Origin: Phanerochaete sordida
Lineage: Eukaryota > Basidiomycota > Agaricomycetes > Polyporales > Phanerochaetaceae
Direction: 5' to 3'
NCBI GenBank assembly: GCA_019973155.2
Contig: BPQB01000006.1
Span: 248,001-312,000 of the forward strand
Length of the DNA stretch: 64,000 nt
Under the pieces are notes generated by a model. That model saw only the letters and a program-made list of their open reading frames with translations, had not been told where the DNA came from and ran no database searches. Shown piece by piece: positions 1-13,331 of the stretch. Position 1 is the stretch's first letter. Every line of letters begins with the position of its first letter. Both the position numbers and the translations under genes were made by a program.

Positions 1-1677
1 CGCGATGTTGGAGGTTGGAGTCTGGAACATGCACGTTCAACGAGTTGGATGATTAACATTCCCTCAGATTTTGCAAAGCGACTTCACCGTCGGCACGTCG
101 ATTCGCGAGACCTTCTATCATGTCAACGTGATCAAGTCCGCGTTAAATAGGAATCTCGCGACGGTTCTACCAGTGGTCATTGACGAGCTTCAAGTCGCGT
201 TCCAGGAGGAGTTGGACACAAAGCTTGCTCCGGCAGGTCCGTGCACTAGCGAAAGGAGCGTAGAATACAAACTGACGTGACTGAGCAGAGTGGACGACTC
301 TCACTGTCGTCAATATTTTCAATCGCGTCGTGTGTCGAGCAAGCAATCGAGCATTCGTTGGCCTGCCTATATGTACGTTCGCTCGTTCATAGCACTCAGC
401 TCCTAACTCCCGCTTCAACAGGCCGCATTCCCGAGTATTCTCAGGCCGTCGAAGAATTCGCTCAAAACATCGTAGTATCCGGAGCCTTGCTGAATTGCAT
501 CCCGGATGTCTTGAGGCCGTACGTGCGGCGCCATATTGAGCAAACATATACTTATGCCTCAGCAGTTTAGCGAGTTTCCTGTACAACCCAGCCCCGGGCT
601 GCCAGCGCAGGGCAGCGAAATACTTGGGTGCTGTAATCGAGGATCGGAAGCGGCAGATTGTAGCGCATGGCGAAGACTACCACGGAAAGCCGGTTGGTCC
701 CAATCGCTGTCAAAGCATATATTGCTCACTGCTTGCCTTCGCCGTAGGCCGACATGATCTCGTGGATCATGGATGGTGCACCACGAGGTCGCCAGTTCTC
801 TACGGACAATCTCATCCTGAGGTTGCTCCTGGTGAACTCTGTCGCTCTCCACAGTACATCCCTTGTGAGCGATTGGCTGTCGATCCCTGGTCCTCCTAGT
901 AACCTGTCATTTCTCAGTCATTCGTCAACGTGCTGTATAATTTGGCTGCGATGCCAGCCTATGTCACCTTGCTGCTCGAGGAGATCGAAGAGCACCTTGG
1001 TAAAGATGCTACCCGCTGGACCAAGGGGCGTTTCGACTGTTGTTGGAAGCTTGACAGCTTTTTGAAGGAGTCGCAAAGACTCAATAGCCTCGGGGCAGGT
1101 ACGTCATTTGAACGGTAGGGCGTCGTGTACGGCTTGGAACTCATTACTACCTTTGCAAGTGAGTATTCTTAAGAAGACAATGAGACCATACCGGTTCAGC
1201 GATGGAACCTGGCTTCCTGAGGGCGTGATTGTCACTGCGTCTCAGTCGGCCTCTCACACGGATCTCGACCACTTCACAGACGCCAATATTTTCGATGGGC
1301 TGCGATTCTACCGTGCACGAAAGCAGTCGACAAGGGCAGAGGACTATACGTATGGAACGAACTCCGTGGAATTTGAGGGGGCGGAGGCGTGCAAGCACCG
1401 TCTGACCAGCATCAGCCCCCAATTTCTTGCTTTCGGAGGCGGAAAGCACGCCTGGTAAGTGCACACGTTGTATACTATAGGAACATACTCTGACAAGGCG
1501 GGAAGTCCGGGGCGATTTCTCGCTGCGCTGCAGCTCAAGTGCATGGTCGCCCATTTGTTGCTCAACTACGAAGTGAGAATGACGGGCGGAGCATCACGGC
1601 CTCAGGATGTTTGGTTTGGGCCTGCTTCTATGCCATCTCACAGTGCGAGGGTAGACTTTAGGAGACGGCAAGCATAA
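1..1677 (+). CDS. Cytochrome P450 monooxygenase, ent-kaurene-oxidase-like (5'-partial)
   Basis: This is the C-terminal part of a haem-thiolate monooxygenase; the N-terminal anchor lies upstream of the window. Exons align one to one with the copy at 5899-7989. An exon starting at 68 encodes ILQSDFTVGT. It is followed by the I-helix-like segment LLLVNSVALHSTSL, the ExxR helix (KESQR), an FDGLRF segment in the PERF position, and the haem loop FGGGKHACPGRF. The haem-ligand Cys codon is split by the intron at about 1455-1508 (TG|T), so the protein is intact although an unspliced reading shows no Cys. The stop is at 1677. The family resembles fungal ent-kaurene oxidases (CYP512/CYP5035-type; the exact clan is not certain). 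The substrate is unknown. Confidence 0.85.
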
Positions 1678-2931
1678 CAGCGAATGTTCTAGGTCCCTTC
1701 CCTGCGATCCTATAATGTCAGAGCAGCCAGTATGGCGACACAGAATTTGGAACAGCACGATTCACCAACCAGTTACAATGTTTACGTGTGGTGTGAACTG
1801 CCCGTTTATGACTGATTCTCTCTGAAAGCTGCAATCGCGCCGGGCCTGCCAGACACCATCTCGCCCAGCATTGGTTAGCACTCACTATACATATCGAGTC
1901 GCGAATCAATCCTACCACAGGCCATATCCCTTTTAGGGGTCTCCCTTGCTCGCAAACGCTGCATGGAAGGCGAAGCATTGTCCCAAGCGTAAATTCGCGG
2001 CCGCACTACTGCCCAGTGTGAAAGTAATATATCACCCCGTTGACATGCTTATAGCGTTTAATGGAAGAGTTTAGTCGCAGATATTATTAGAAATGCTTCC
2101 TGTCTGCATCATGGGTCCCACACACTCACCACTGGGCATATCGGAACACATTGGCATCCACTGACAATCACTATATAATACTAGTATCACAAATACAGTG
2201 TTCGTACCGCTACACGGAGACGATAGGTCGCGATGTGGCGCTGCGACATGCGGGAAATAGAAGCATAATTGGCACAATGTGCTCCGTAAGCATCGACCTA
2301 TGCCACCACGACAGTAGCTCCGGAAAACGCGTGAAGGGCCGCATACCTAGCAGAGAAAGGTGGTCCAAACACAGAAACGCTAGGGACAGAGACCCTCTGC
2401 AGTGTACATCACTGGAGAGCATATCAAAATGGATCATAGCGGGCTAACATAGCCTCCGCTAAAATTGCACATCACTTCAGATGTTGAATCAAAATATTGA
2501 TCAAGTCCCCCGTCCGCTTCTTCCTTGCTCATCATTTTGCTCTTGCAAGGAGATAGGCATAGTAGCGTTCGGATAACTCCACAACATTTCGACACACTGG
2601 GATTGATCTCGCAGCAAAGCATCGAGGGTACAATTGCATTTGGCAAAGTAGTAGTCCCAGGATCAGCGACTAGTATATGCAACCACAGCCTCGCAAATGT
2701 TGTCTTGTTTGGGTTGGGATGCGAACAATCGCTATGAATCTCTTAGAGGCTAAGCTACTGCTTCAATGTTCTCATAGCACGCTTTATATCACAGCACGAA
2801 CTGCCACAAGAACTATACACCGCCAGGCTCAGTAAAAATTCGTATGCTCGACATGGGAACTCCTTCAAACTGGGCATAGATAATTCATTTTTTATCCTAC
2901 TCCCGCATATTTTAACGTCTCGACGGAAAGG
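1678..2931. other. Intergenic region
   Basis: No coding potential is convincing in this AT-richer spacer between two P450 genes. It holds the 3' flank of the first P450 and the promoter of the second. Confidence 0.5.
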
Positions 2932-2937
2932 TATAAG
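2932..2937 (+). promoter_or_regulatory. TATA-box candidate for the 2985 P450
   Basis: TATAAG lies 53 bp before the ATG at 2985, which favours that start over the later Met at 3077. The spacing is suitable, but this is motif evidence only. Confidence 0.4.
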
Positions 2938-2984
2938 TACGCGGGTATGAGAGGCACGAACATCAAGTGGTACAATCCGGCGCC

Positions 2985-5128
2985 ATGTTCTGCAACGTGC
3001 ACTTCACGAAATGGTTCGTCTTCGCAGTCTCCTCAGCTCCGGTACGTAGTACGTCCCTCTCAGGTGAAGGCGTACCTTGACCTTCGTGCAGCTCTGTTTG
3101 TTTGCCCTACACCTTCGCCCTATTCGTGCAGACACCTTCGTAGCCTTGGTGGTTCTAGCATGTTTCGCTCTACACGCATTTTTCTCCAGCGAGGTTTGGC
3201 CCTGGGCGAGCCCCGCTCTTGCCCTCATTAACATATTCACGATGTCGGTTATGGAGATAGCTTGGCGTCTGTCACCCTGGCATCCACTTGCAGCGTTTCC
3301 AGGCCCGCGACTCTGCGCAGCGAGCAACCTACCGAACGCGTGGATGGTGTTCTCTGGCCATCGCCATATACACATCAAGAAGCTGCACAGGATGTATGGT
3401 CCTGTGGTACGCATTGGTACGTGTCCTCATGCCTTGCGTGATTAACGAGTTGAAAATAATATGCCTGCGTCTACAGGGCCTATGAGCCTTGTGTTCGAAA
3501 ATGCATCTGCCGTGCATGACATTTACACCAGCGCGTGTGCATTGGATAGGAGCAATGCGTATGCAGAAGTGACAGGTGGGATGCCTGGGCGCGGCTTGTT
3601 CTTTCTTGCGCAGCGAGACGAGCACAACGTGCGGCGGCGACTATGGGCTGGTTCATTTGGAAGCCAAGCGTACGTCAGCGAGGCTCTATGCCGCGCATAT
3701 TAGCTCACAGCTTCCGATGCAGAATCCGCGCCTATGATCAAGCGATTTTGGCAAGGACAAAGCAGATGCTGGCTCACAATGAGGCCCGAAGCATTAGAGA
3801 CGGCGCCATCGACATATCAGATGTAATCTATCATTGGACCTTCGATTTGATTGTGAGTCTCCTATAATGCGTGAATGCATGATTTCTGGCCTATGGCTGA
3901 TGATAAACGGCGTCCGATCTATAGCAAGACTTTACGTGCGGTTGCCCAAGGCGAGAGGTGTGTCTTCACCATGACCACCATTCCGGACACAAACTAACTT
4001 GTGCTGTACAGGGCATGATTGTGCACGGCGACACGTCTGGATTTGTGAAGCAGGCGCAGCTCTCGATGGCCATGTTCGATGTGTACGTGATTGTAGCACC
4101 TTGCTCGCATGCCCAAACACTAACAGGATCCATCAGTTTTACGGAGCTGCGGTGGGCCCTTGAGATCTTGGAGTGGTTTCCAGCTATAGCAAGAAACCCG
4201 CTTGTGCCTCAGTTCGCGTACTGCAAGAAGATGATGCATGATCGTGCCGAGCATGACTGTGGATCCGATCATGAAGATTTTGCATCGTACTGGGTATGTG
4301 TGTACACAGTAGAGTTATGAGATCGCTGACCTCTCTGATAGCTGCAGGAGCGTACCCGATCCCAGCGACATCCGGCACTGACCCCAGATGACATGACGCT
4401 AGAAGCGCTACTGGCAATGCAAGCCGGTAAGCCGGAATGCAGACGTGGAATCGGATATCATTCACATGCTATTCCCTCAGGTTTGGACACTGTGGGAGCT
4501 ACTTTCGTCCACATGATATACTTCGTACTCTCCAATCCTGCTATCGGAGAGAGGCTCAAGGAAGAGCTAGAGCGGAACCTTTCTGATCAGAACACGTCGA
4601 TGGATATCGATTCGCTGATGCAACTGCCCTACCTCAGCGCGATCGTGGAAGAGAGCTTCCGACTGGGGAGTCCTTGGCACAGCGTCCCCCGACAGGTTGC
4701 CGGACAAGCGACGGTGATTGACGGGTTCGCCGTACCCCCGAATACTGTCGTCGGTGTGTCATCCTTCGTCATGCACACCTCGGAAGACAATTTCTATCCT
4801 CTCCCCGAGCAATTTGCACCGGAGCGTTGGCTTCCGGGAGGATTGGGACCGGATAGTCGCACGGCGAGGTTACTAACGTTCTCCGGAGGTGAGTGCTCAG
4901 AGCACGCGGGAATTCGTTCCTCAAGCTGACAATAGTTCAGGGCCGTTCGGCTGCCCAGGCCGGGCAATCGCAAAGAGAATGCTAATCACCGCTGCGGCAT
5001 ATTTATTCATCGATTACGACGTCAAATTTGCCTCTACGGTGGACAAGGCACAATTCCTCGAAGGGGCCAGTCACATTCGGGCTGTGCTCTTCAAACATCC
5101 ACTTGCACTTGTAATGACTCGGCGATGA
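2985..5128 (+). CDS. Cytochrome P450 monooxygenase (CYP5150/benzoate-hydroxylase-like)
   Basis: This is a complete multi-exon P450. The N-terminus has two or three hydrophobic segments (TFVALVVLACF and SPALALINIF among them), then the proline hinge AAFPGPRL. Downstream come the I-helix AGLDTVGAT (the first residues join across an intron at about 4426-4480), ExxR (EESFR), PERW, and the haem loop SGGPFGCPGRAIA, which also crosses an intron at about 4889-4940. It would be ER-anchored and oxidise a small lipophilic substrate. It is unrelated in detail to the P450s on either side, so this is a mixed cluster and not a simple tandem array. The start is uncertain (2985 or 3077). The family name is a guess from motif style. 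Confidence 0.85.
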
Positions 5129-5898
5129 GCCATATAAAGAACGGGTTTAACAAGCTCCTCTTCCAACTCTGGTCCGCTCGAGCCCACGGCGCTGCCCTGA
5201 TAATTGAGATCGTAACGAGAGTATGGATTTAGTACTCAGCGCTCAGCACTCGACTCTGGCTAATTTCATGTATATGATTCGTTGGAGAGCAAGATACAGT
5301 GCTATCCTGTGCTATCCCATCCTGGGCATCACATCGGCAGGTCTGACGAAGCGGTGCTAAGGAAATCAGGTAGCTATCCTGGTCCAAGGATGCCTCCCAA
5401 GGATGGTATCTGAGTACCTGAATCAGTGATCGTGGGAAGAGATCAGAAAGGCTGTTGGCGCGCGGGGATACGTGTGGATCTCTTTGTCTCTCGTCCAGCT
5501 CAGAGGGCGAGGCTGCAGTTTTTCGCATCTTGCACTCGTACTTCGACAGCCCCTTCCCCTGGTAAGTCCTCCCCCTTTGTCACCTCATAATGAGGTTCGT
5601 TTGGAACACGCGGCATCCGTATCTCGCTCTACTTGGACCTTAGCTATGCCACGTTCCGAATCTTCCAGATGCGATGCTTTGAAGCTGGTCTTTAGAGCTT
5701 GGCTTTCTGGAAACTCTGCCAGGGATTTGTGGCAGGACACTCCAGAAACATACCCTGACTCGCTGCTCGCTTGACCATGCGTAGTGATTGCAGGAGAAGC
5801 GGTCTCGACATTGCTCGATAGAACTCCATACTGACGAAAACTGTAGGCATCCCGACAGCAGAGCACGCGTAAGGTACTGACCGGCCATCACAATACTC
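5129..5898. other. Intergenic region
   Basis: No gene is seen. This is the promoter region of the third P450. Confidence 0.45.
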
Positions 5899-7989
5899 AT
5901 GTATGCGCTTTTAGGTGGCATTCTCTGCTTGGTTGTATTTCACCAGGCGTACACAGGATACCAGAGGCGCAGGCTTCATGTTTGTGGTTTCTGCTATCAC
6001 GCCTGCCGTAAAACGAACCTATTGATTTTCGATACAGGCGCATATTCCGGCGGTAGGGTCAGACAACGTCCTATCATCGTATTTTACGGCTATGAAGTAC
6101 TGGATGCGAGCCAACGACATCATCCACGAAGGCTACCGAAAGGTTCGTGTCTCCTCTCATTATTGTGGTATCAGTTTATGCTGATATACGAGGGCAGCAC
6201 AAGGGCAGCATATTCAAGATTCCTCAGTTCACTGGATGGCTGTTTATTGCAAGCGGGGATGAGCTTGTCGAAGAACTGCGTAACGCGGACGAGAATGTGC
6301 TTTCTTCCGCCGCTGCCTTGGTCGACGTACGTCCCTTGGAGCTGCCTCCATTGCCTTGCCCAGCTGACTATCAGTCTGCATTGAAAGCTCCTGCAGACGG
6401 ACTACACTATTGGACGGTCTGTCCGGGAGAATTTGTATCACATTCACGTTCTGCGCACAACGCTGAACAAGAACCTTGCTTCGATTCTCCCCGATGCTAT
6501 CGACGAGATAGCCGCTGCTTTCAAGGACGAGCTCGATGCGAAGCTCGGCGATGGAGGTTTGTTCTCGAACCTGATCTACTACACAGCTAACGGACACAGA
6601 ATGGACGCCCTTGGCGGTAACCGACCTGTTTACTCGAATCATCTGCCGCGTCAGCAACCGATCGTTTGTCGGTTTGCCTCTATGTACGTTCGTGCACTCT
6701 TCTCAATATACGCCGTCTCATTATATGCGTAAGGCCGTATTCCAGATTACTGCACGACTGTAGAGAGTTTTGCGCAAAACGTCGTCCTTGGTGGTACTTT
6801 CCTGAACTGCTTTCCGGACTTTCTGAGACCGTGAGTTACAATTCTGCTTGCGATACCATTCTTTCAGAGCATTTGCATAGGGCTGTGGCATCTGTTGTGA
6901 ATACGACTGGAGGAAACCTTCGAAAGATGATGCACTACACCGGACCCGTCGTTGACGAGAGGAAAAGGCTAATCGAGGAGCATGGAGAGGACTACCCCGG
7001 AAAACCGGTCAGTGCAAACAACGATTGCCTCTATATGGAACGTAGGCTCATTGTGAAACTTCAGGTTGATATGCTCTCGTGGATCATTGACAACGCGCCG
7101 CATAACGAGCACTATTCGACGGAGAACTTGGTTCGGAGGGTGCTCACAGTCAACTTCGTTGCTCTTCACAGCACGTCATTGGTGCGTTGTGGTCTCCGTT
7201 CGCTGGACGGCTACAAAGCTGACCAATGCCTATCAGTCATTTGTCCACGCGCTCTACAGTCTGGCCGCCAGGCAGCAATACATCATGCCGCTTCGGGAAG
7301 AGCTTGAGCAGCACCTTGGAAAAGAACCGGCGACATGGACTAAAGACTCCTTCAACCCTTGCTGGAAGTTAGACAGCTTTTTGAAAGAGAGCCAGAGGCT
7401 GAACGGTCTGGGAGCATGTACGTGGTTCATTTGTCGTCGTCTCCGGGCAGATCTAAATAGTGTACCTCCAGTCAGTCTCTTGAGGAAGACAATGCGACCT
7501 TATACCTTTCGCGATGGTACCTGGCTCCCGGAAGGGGTGATCGTCACTGCCTCTCAGACCGCTTCGCACACGGATTCGGAGCACTTCACGAACGCGGACA
7601 CTTTCGACGGGTTCCGTTTCTTCCGCGCCAGGGAGCGGGCCGCGCAGACAGAGGCGGTCGAATATACACAAGAGCATCTCGAGGACCAGGGCTCTGAAGA
7701 CTGGCAGTACCGCCTGACGAGCACAAGCCCACACTATCTGGCCTTCGGCGGAGGCAGGCACGTCTGGTGAGTACCTATCTTGAGGCATCTGGAGTGCGGA
7801 CGGTGAAAGTTTCCCTTTAGTCCAGGACGTTTCTACGCTGCGCTAGAGTTGAAGTGCATGCTATCTTTCCTCCTCCTCAACTACGACGTCAGGATGAAAG
7901 ACGCCGGTGTCAGACCCCCCGATGTCTGGATCGGTCCCACGTCTCTGCCGTCATCAAGTGCAAAGGTAGAGTTTCGGAGGCGAACGTAA
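5899..7989 (+). CDS. Cytochrome P450 monooxygenase, ent-kaurene-oxidase-like (complete tandem copy)
   Basis: This is the full-length paralog of the gene at 1-1677. The first exon gives an N-terminal membrane anchor (MYALLGGILCLVVFHQAYTG). Later exons read IPAVGSDNVLSSYF (hinge), HKGSIFKIPQFTGW, LLQTDYTIGRSVREN, an I-helix TVNFVALHSTSL, KESQR (ExxR), FDGFRFFRAR, and FGGGRHVCPGRF. As in the first copy, the haem Cys codon is split TG|T by an intron (about 7768-7820). The stop is at 7987-7989. The conserved exon structure and high similarity point to tandem duplication across the intervening P450. The reaction is inferred to be hydroxylation of a terpenoid-like or other hydrophobic compound; the substrate is not determinable. 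Confidence 0.88.
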
Positions 7990-8165
7990 ATCTTGGCGTT
8001 TACACTGGAAAGTGCTCTGCTTCGTACCTGAAGAACTGAAGACGGGGATCGCGCGCAGAATTCAAACCACGTCTATGCAAATCGGTTGACGGCTGGAGTC
8101 GACATTGTGGTATGAGCGTTAGATTCGTAGATTGATACATCTATAAATCGCAACCCACGCCGAAC

Positions 8166-10236
8166 TTAATAGCAACTCTCGGCTAGCAAAGAAGGCTTGC
8201 CCTCCTGCAGCGGCCACGTTCTAGCAATGAGGTCCTTCTCTTCCTGCGAGGTCGCGGCCGCCAAAGCAGTCTGCCTTAGGTTCTCGACAGCTTGCTTCGT
8301 TTCGTCGTATCGCGCAGCGCCGACCATACCGTCGGTGTCGGGCACGATCCCTAAATTTTGCAGGCGATCGTCCCACATGGTGCGCTCACGCACACAATCG
8401 CCTGCTTCACTTTCGATCTGCTCTGCCTCTGCGTCAGAGATAGTGAGAGGGAACGACTGGAGCGGTATGCCCTGCTCGTCTGCGCCGACCTTGAACCTCC
8501 AAGCTTGCTTGGCTGTCAAGAAGCTGCTGCGGATCGTCGCGAGACCTTCGGCGTCGCCTCGGGTGATAGCTCGAGCCGGACCGCTCAGCGCACGCTTGAC
8601 GACACCCTCGACATCGTACATCTCGCGAACGATGTGCTTGTCCTCGTCGCGCATGATTCGTTCGTGAGCCCACTGCCGCCACGCCCGGCGTAAGGCCTGC
8701 TCGACATCCCGTGGCTGGACACCTTCCAAAGCAGCAGAGTCTTGCGTGAGATCTGGGCCGTCGTCTGTGACAACAACGAGAGGATGTGGTTCCGTGACGA
8801 ACGCTGGAGGAACCTCCACTTGCATATATGATGGCAAGATTGTGGCGCCCTGCCAGTCGATGACACCCCGGAGTTCATGAATTTCCGACTTCTCGTCGAC
8901 AATGATGTTGCTTGCATGTAGGTCGGGGTGCCAGAGAATGAATCGTGGGTCCAGAGGAAGCAAGTTGGGAGCTAGTCGTTCAAAATCCGAAATTATGGCT
9001 TCGTAGGTCCGGCGGAATTTGGTGTCTTCCAGGCTGACGATGAAAGCGCGTGCGCAAGCAGCGAGAGCGAGCATATACGAGTGGAAGTCGGGCCCTGATC
9101 AATTCATGGTACCATGAGTTTGAATGCGACAAGGGACGGGACCTATGCCACTTACAGGGTCCTCTGTCAATGTTCAGCGAGGCGCGCCCTCCTCTCCAAA
9201 ATTCTCTGTCTATGGTCGGACCGATGCAAAATCGAGAGCAGTTTCCCGATGGTCGTATGAACGAGTCCGGATGATAAAGCGGCTGTGCGCGTAAGGCCTC
9301 GGACACGTCCTCCTTATAGTAAATGTTGCCTATGCACGAGAACCACGTTCGGGCCAACCGCGACTGGATGCGCCGCACAAGACCCAGAACGTTCAGATAA
9401 GGATCGTCTTCCAGAGGTATGGTTGTTTTGTCGAAGGAATAGAGGGGAATGCCTTGGATCTTATCGTACATGATGTATTCCGCGCCCACCGGCGTCTCCT
9501 CGGCCCTTGAGCACCACGCACGGACGTGCGGGACAGGAAGTCCTTGCTCTGTGCGGAGGTAGTCCAAGGTCGCCACCTCACTGGCGGTGCAGTAGTGCGT
9601 CGGCCCGACGACTGGGTACGGGATCTTCGCGATGAATTCGACGGAGTTGTCGAAGCGTAGGGAAAAGGCGCGGTTCATGCTCCCTGTTCTCGTCTGAGAC
9701 TTGCGCATTTATGCAGAACGGACTTTAGGCCAAAACGTACCGTCCTGCAGCTTATCGAACGATATGCACTCCCTTGCTCCCGCGGCTTTTGTCGCAACAT
9801 CGAGGAATGCGTCCACGTCGAACGCCACATATCGAATCGCACGCTCTGAAACCATATGAAGTGAAATGTAAGCATAACATATGTAGCTTGTAACCTTACC
9901 TATCTCCTCGTTGCACAGCCATCGTTCAGTTGTGACAGAAAAGAGCTCTTCCCTGTCTGGGTTATAATGAGCATATATTGTACGACACAAAAGGCGTGCT
10001 CACTGATCGTCTTCCTCGAGAAAGGTGTCGACGATGTAGTCAAACAACGGCGTATCTGCTTGAGAGCTCCAATCATGAGTGCGGACAGTGACCTTCAGAG
10101 CGTACGCTGAGCAAGGATGCTACAACGCGACGTTGCAGAGCAACATTCGGCGTCAAGTACCGGGATCCCACGGCCCAGTCGAACTCCGAGGAGCCATGGC
10201 ATCTCAGTACACCATTTCCTCCCTCCGACCTCCTCA
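8166..10236 (-). CDS. Aminoglycoside-phosphotransferase-fold protein (AIM9-like)
   Basis: This is a kinase-fold protein of the APH/choline-kinase type, similar to fungal AIM9 (altered inheritance of mitochondria) proteins. Exons near 9900 encode FSVTTERWLCNEEI. The next exon gives NRAFSLRFDN and FIAKIPYPVVGPT, a lysine-containing N-lobe strand, then ASEVATLDYL. The last exon (from about 9074) holds the catalytic loop HPDLHASN (HxDxxxxN) and a metal-binding-loop region with VIDWQGA. The C-terminus is a long charged helical tail ending at 8166. AIM9-family proteins are usually mitochondrial. The first coding exon (start near 10236) is weakly supported. It runs tail-to-tail with the P450 at 5899-7989. 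Confidence 0.75.
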
Positions 10237-10331
10237 TCACCTTGAACACCGACGACAGAACACGCACGTTGTACCGTCCGAAAAAGATCCATTACAGCGA
10301 AGGTCGAATACCAGATAAATATAAAGCGCGT

Positions 10332-13331
10332 TCAAGCATCTACATAGTCTTCTTCCGTTTCGTCTTCTGTCGGCTCCGTCGCCGCAGTCTCGGCAGTCTC
10401 AGTCGACGTTGACTCTACACCATGGTCAGCATCGCGCCACGTCACACCCGAATGGAGCGTAGAGACGTACCACTGATGGGCAGCGGTGCCTGCGGCTTTT
10501 CGGTGCCCTGTTCGCGGGCGACGGCGTCCTTCCAGCCCTCCTCGAACAGGTCCGGCTGCTCGACAGGGTCCGCGACAGCCTCCGCGAGCTTCGCGCGGCC
10601 CTTGCCCGCGAGTTCGCCCTTCCACGCCTGCACGGCCTCGGGGACCTTGCTCGGCGCGTACGTGCGCGCGAACATCGCGGCCTCGGGCGCGCGCTGCGTC
10701 TGCACGAGGAGGTCGACGCACGCGGCGGGGTTGCCGAGCTGCAGGAGCGCCGCGAACGCGAGGTTGTTCTGGCCCTTCTCCGCCGCCTTGTGCGCGAGCT
10801 TCTCCAGGCCGGGCTTGTCGCCCGTCGAGAGCAGCAGGAGCATGAGCGAGCTGAGGTCGCCTGCGCGCTCGAAGCTCTCCCGCGCGAGGTCGAAGCGCCA
10901 CACCGCGAGCGCACGGTCGCCGATCGCCTTCCACTTCGACTCGGCCTCGAGCTCGGGCACTGTTCGTGCGATCTCGACGGCGGCGTCAAGGTCGTCCAGC
11001 TGCAATGAAAGGTCGAATTTGTGGTCGGGGTCGGTGGTAACCTCCAACGCGAGCTCCTTCAACCCTGACGAAAACAAATCAGACTGAGTGATTCGTCCGC
11101 AGTGGCAAGTAGCTTACCTCGGCCTTCCAGGAACGTCGCCACCTTGTGCCGCTGCTCCCTTGGGACGTTTGGCAGTATTTCGTTTGCCGCATCCATGTCT
11201 CCACGAAGGACGGCAGTCTGGTATTCCACAAGGCTGAGCGACAGGACGTAGCTGAAGACGTTTACATCCTTATCCGCGAGGTATACGCGGCTGTGCGCGG
11301 GCATGTAACCCAGGAGGTATAATGGCCTGCGAAGGCAGCGAATGAGCCAGTGTTCGAAGGCACATATTACCGTACTCACTGGTCGAATGGTGTGATGGTG
11401 TACGACTCGCTCCCGACGAAGTAGTTGAGCCGGTTCGAAGCTGTCGTGTAGATGAAGCAGTCGCCAACCCACTTCGCGGTCTTGACACTAGATACCCACC
11501 GGCGGTCAGCAAAGTAGGCAGCAGAAGTTCAGACGAACACGCACTTTTCTGGTATTTCGGCAATCAAGTCGAACGCCTCCTCCACACCCTCGTCAGGAAT
11601 ATCCTCGCCAGACTCCAACTTCGCATTGTATGCGTCGCGATCGAAACGCAGCACGTAGTAGGAGTCTTCTGCGCAGATGGCCACGAGCTCGCCGGTTCCT
11701 GACCAGAAGATCTAGGACAAATGAGGTTCAACCGACGATCGACGAGATAGCCTGAGAGAGCTCACGTTCTTGGCGTCGACGTCTATCCTCCGAACAACCT
11801 CGCCGCTCTCCCAGTCCCAGAAGACAACGACCCCGGACCCGCGCGCACCAAGGAGCGTTCCACCGTGGAGGCCATCGAGTGCCCACGAGCCCGCACCCTT
11901 CATGGGCGCCGTCGTCCGCTCGCGGAAGTTCTTGAACACGCGAACCTTCGTGCGACCCTCGAGGATGGCGTAGGTGTTTGAGTCGCCGGCCCACGCGAAC
12001 GAGCTACCGTTGCCGAACGCCTTGTTGCGCCACGCGAGGGCGGTGTACACGATGTACTCGCCGTCGCCGACGACGGTCACGAAGCGTCCGTTCGGCGAGT
12101 GCGTGATGGACGTGGGGTAGATCTCGGTCGTGCCGAGCTCCTTGATCCCGATGGGTATCCGGTTCCCGTCGGGGATCGCGACGTCTTGGATCGTTTGCAG
12201 GTTCCCAGAGAGCACGGCGTTGTTCCGGGTGTAGATGAGCTTGCCGGTGGGGTCCATGCTGAAGGAGGGTTCATCGCGGCCGAGCTGCGCGGAGGTCAGG
12301 CGAGGGAGACGCGATACATGAGAGATGGGCGCACCTTAACTACTACAACACCCTCGTCGTATCCGACAGCGACTTCATTTGTGGTCTTCCGCAGGGCAAT
12401 ACACCATGCGCGCTCGAGCGCGTAGCTGAGGGTGTTCTCAAGGCGGTACGTGCCGCTGTTCCACAGCTTGACGGTGCCATCCTCACCACCACTGACGATG
12501 AGCGGCAGGCTTGGGTGGAAGACGGCAAACAAGACGTTGTTGGTATGGCTCTCCAGAGTCTGCACGCAGCTCTTGCTGAGGTAGTCCCAAATCTTCACCG
12601 TCTTGTCGTCACTGGCGGTCACGAGATAGGGTTTGTCGGCTCCTGGGTAGAACTCGACGTAGTTGACACCCTTGTCATGCGCTTCCATGGTGAAGTTGGC
12701 AGTGGGTGCGCCGAGGGACCACATCTTGACTGTCCGGTCGAGACATGCCGAAGCGAAGGTATTCGAGTCTTTCGGGTTGACGGCGATGTTCATGATGTAG
12801 TGCGTGTGCCCCTCGTACGTCTACGAGGTACCCTACGGTGTCAGCTATATCCCCTCAGCTGAATTAGCGTTCGCCACGCACCTGGATACACCTCCACTGC
12901 TTGTCCCAATCCCATGCTTTGATCGTCATGTCGTCACTGCCCGTGAGGACTATGCTCGCGGTCGGATGAACGGTCAAGCAGCGAATGTAGTCGGGGTGTG
13001 CTTCAAATGCAGCAACCTTCTCGTGCGTGTTGTAATTGAAGACACGCAGCTGGAAGTCGTCGGAGCCAGCGACGAACCAGTTCTTGCGCGGGATGAAGCG
13101 TACACATCGCACGGGAACTTCAGCGACCTCGAAGGTCTTGACGAGAGCTCCTGTGTCATGGTTGTAGATGTTGACAGTTCCGTTGTAGAGACCGGTGAGC
13201 AGCCATGGCTCTGTAGGGTGGAAGTCGACGCCCTTTACACGGTCTGACCGCGCGAATAGTTTCCTCTGCGCAATTTAGCATAGTCGCGCGACGTGAAGGC
13301 GGGGGACACGCACATTGACGTCCAAAAGCAT
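10332..13331 (-). CDS. SEC27: Coatomer subunit beta-prime
   Basis: This is the beta-prime COP subunit of the COPI coat, acting in Golgi-to-ER retrograde transport and binding dilysine cargo signals. The start ATG at 13331 opens a six-codon exon (MLLDVN), then RKLFARSDRVKGVDFHP begins the WD40 propeller. Repeats include VRCVRFIPRKNWFVAGSDD, IVLTGSDDMTIKAWDWD, TFASACLDRTVKMWSLG, YLVTASDDKTVKIWDY and LIVSGGEDGTVKLWNS. A second propeller and an alpha-solenoid follow (for example SLQLDDLDAAVEIA and NNLAFAALLQLGN). An acidic tail ends EEDYVDA. Length and order match the family. About 10 introns are present. The identity is very secure. Confidence 0.97.

Noticed and set aside
1440..1520. Apparent loss of the haem-binding Cys in the first P450
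   Set aside because: Joining TG to T across the intron restores the Cys, as in the second copy.
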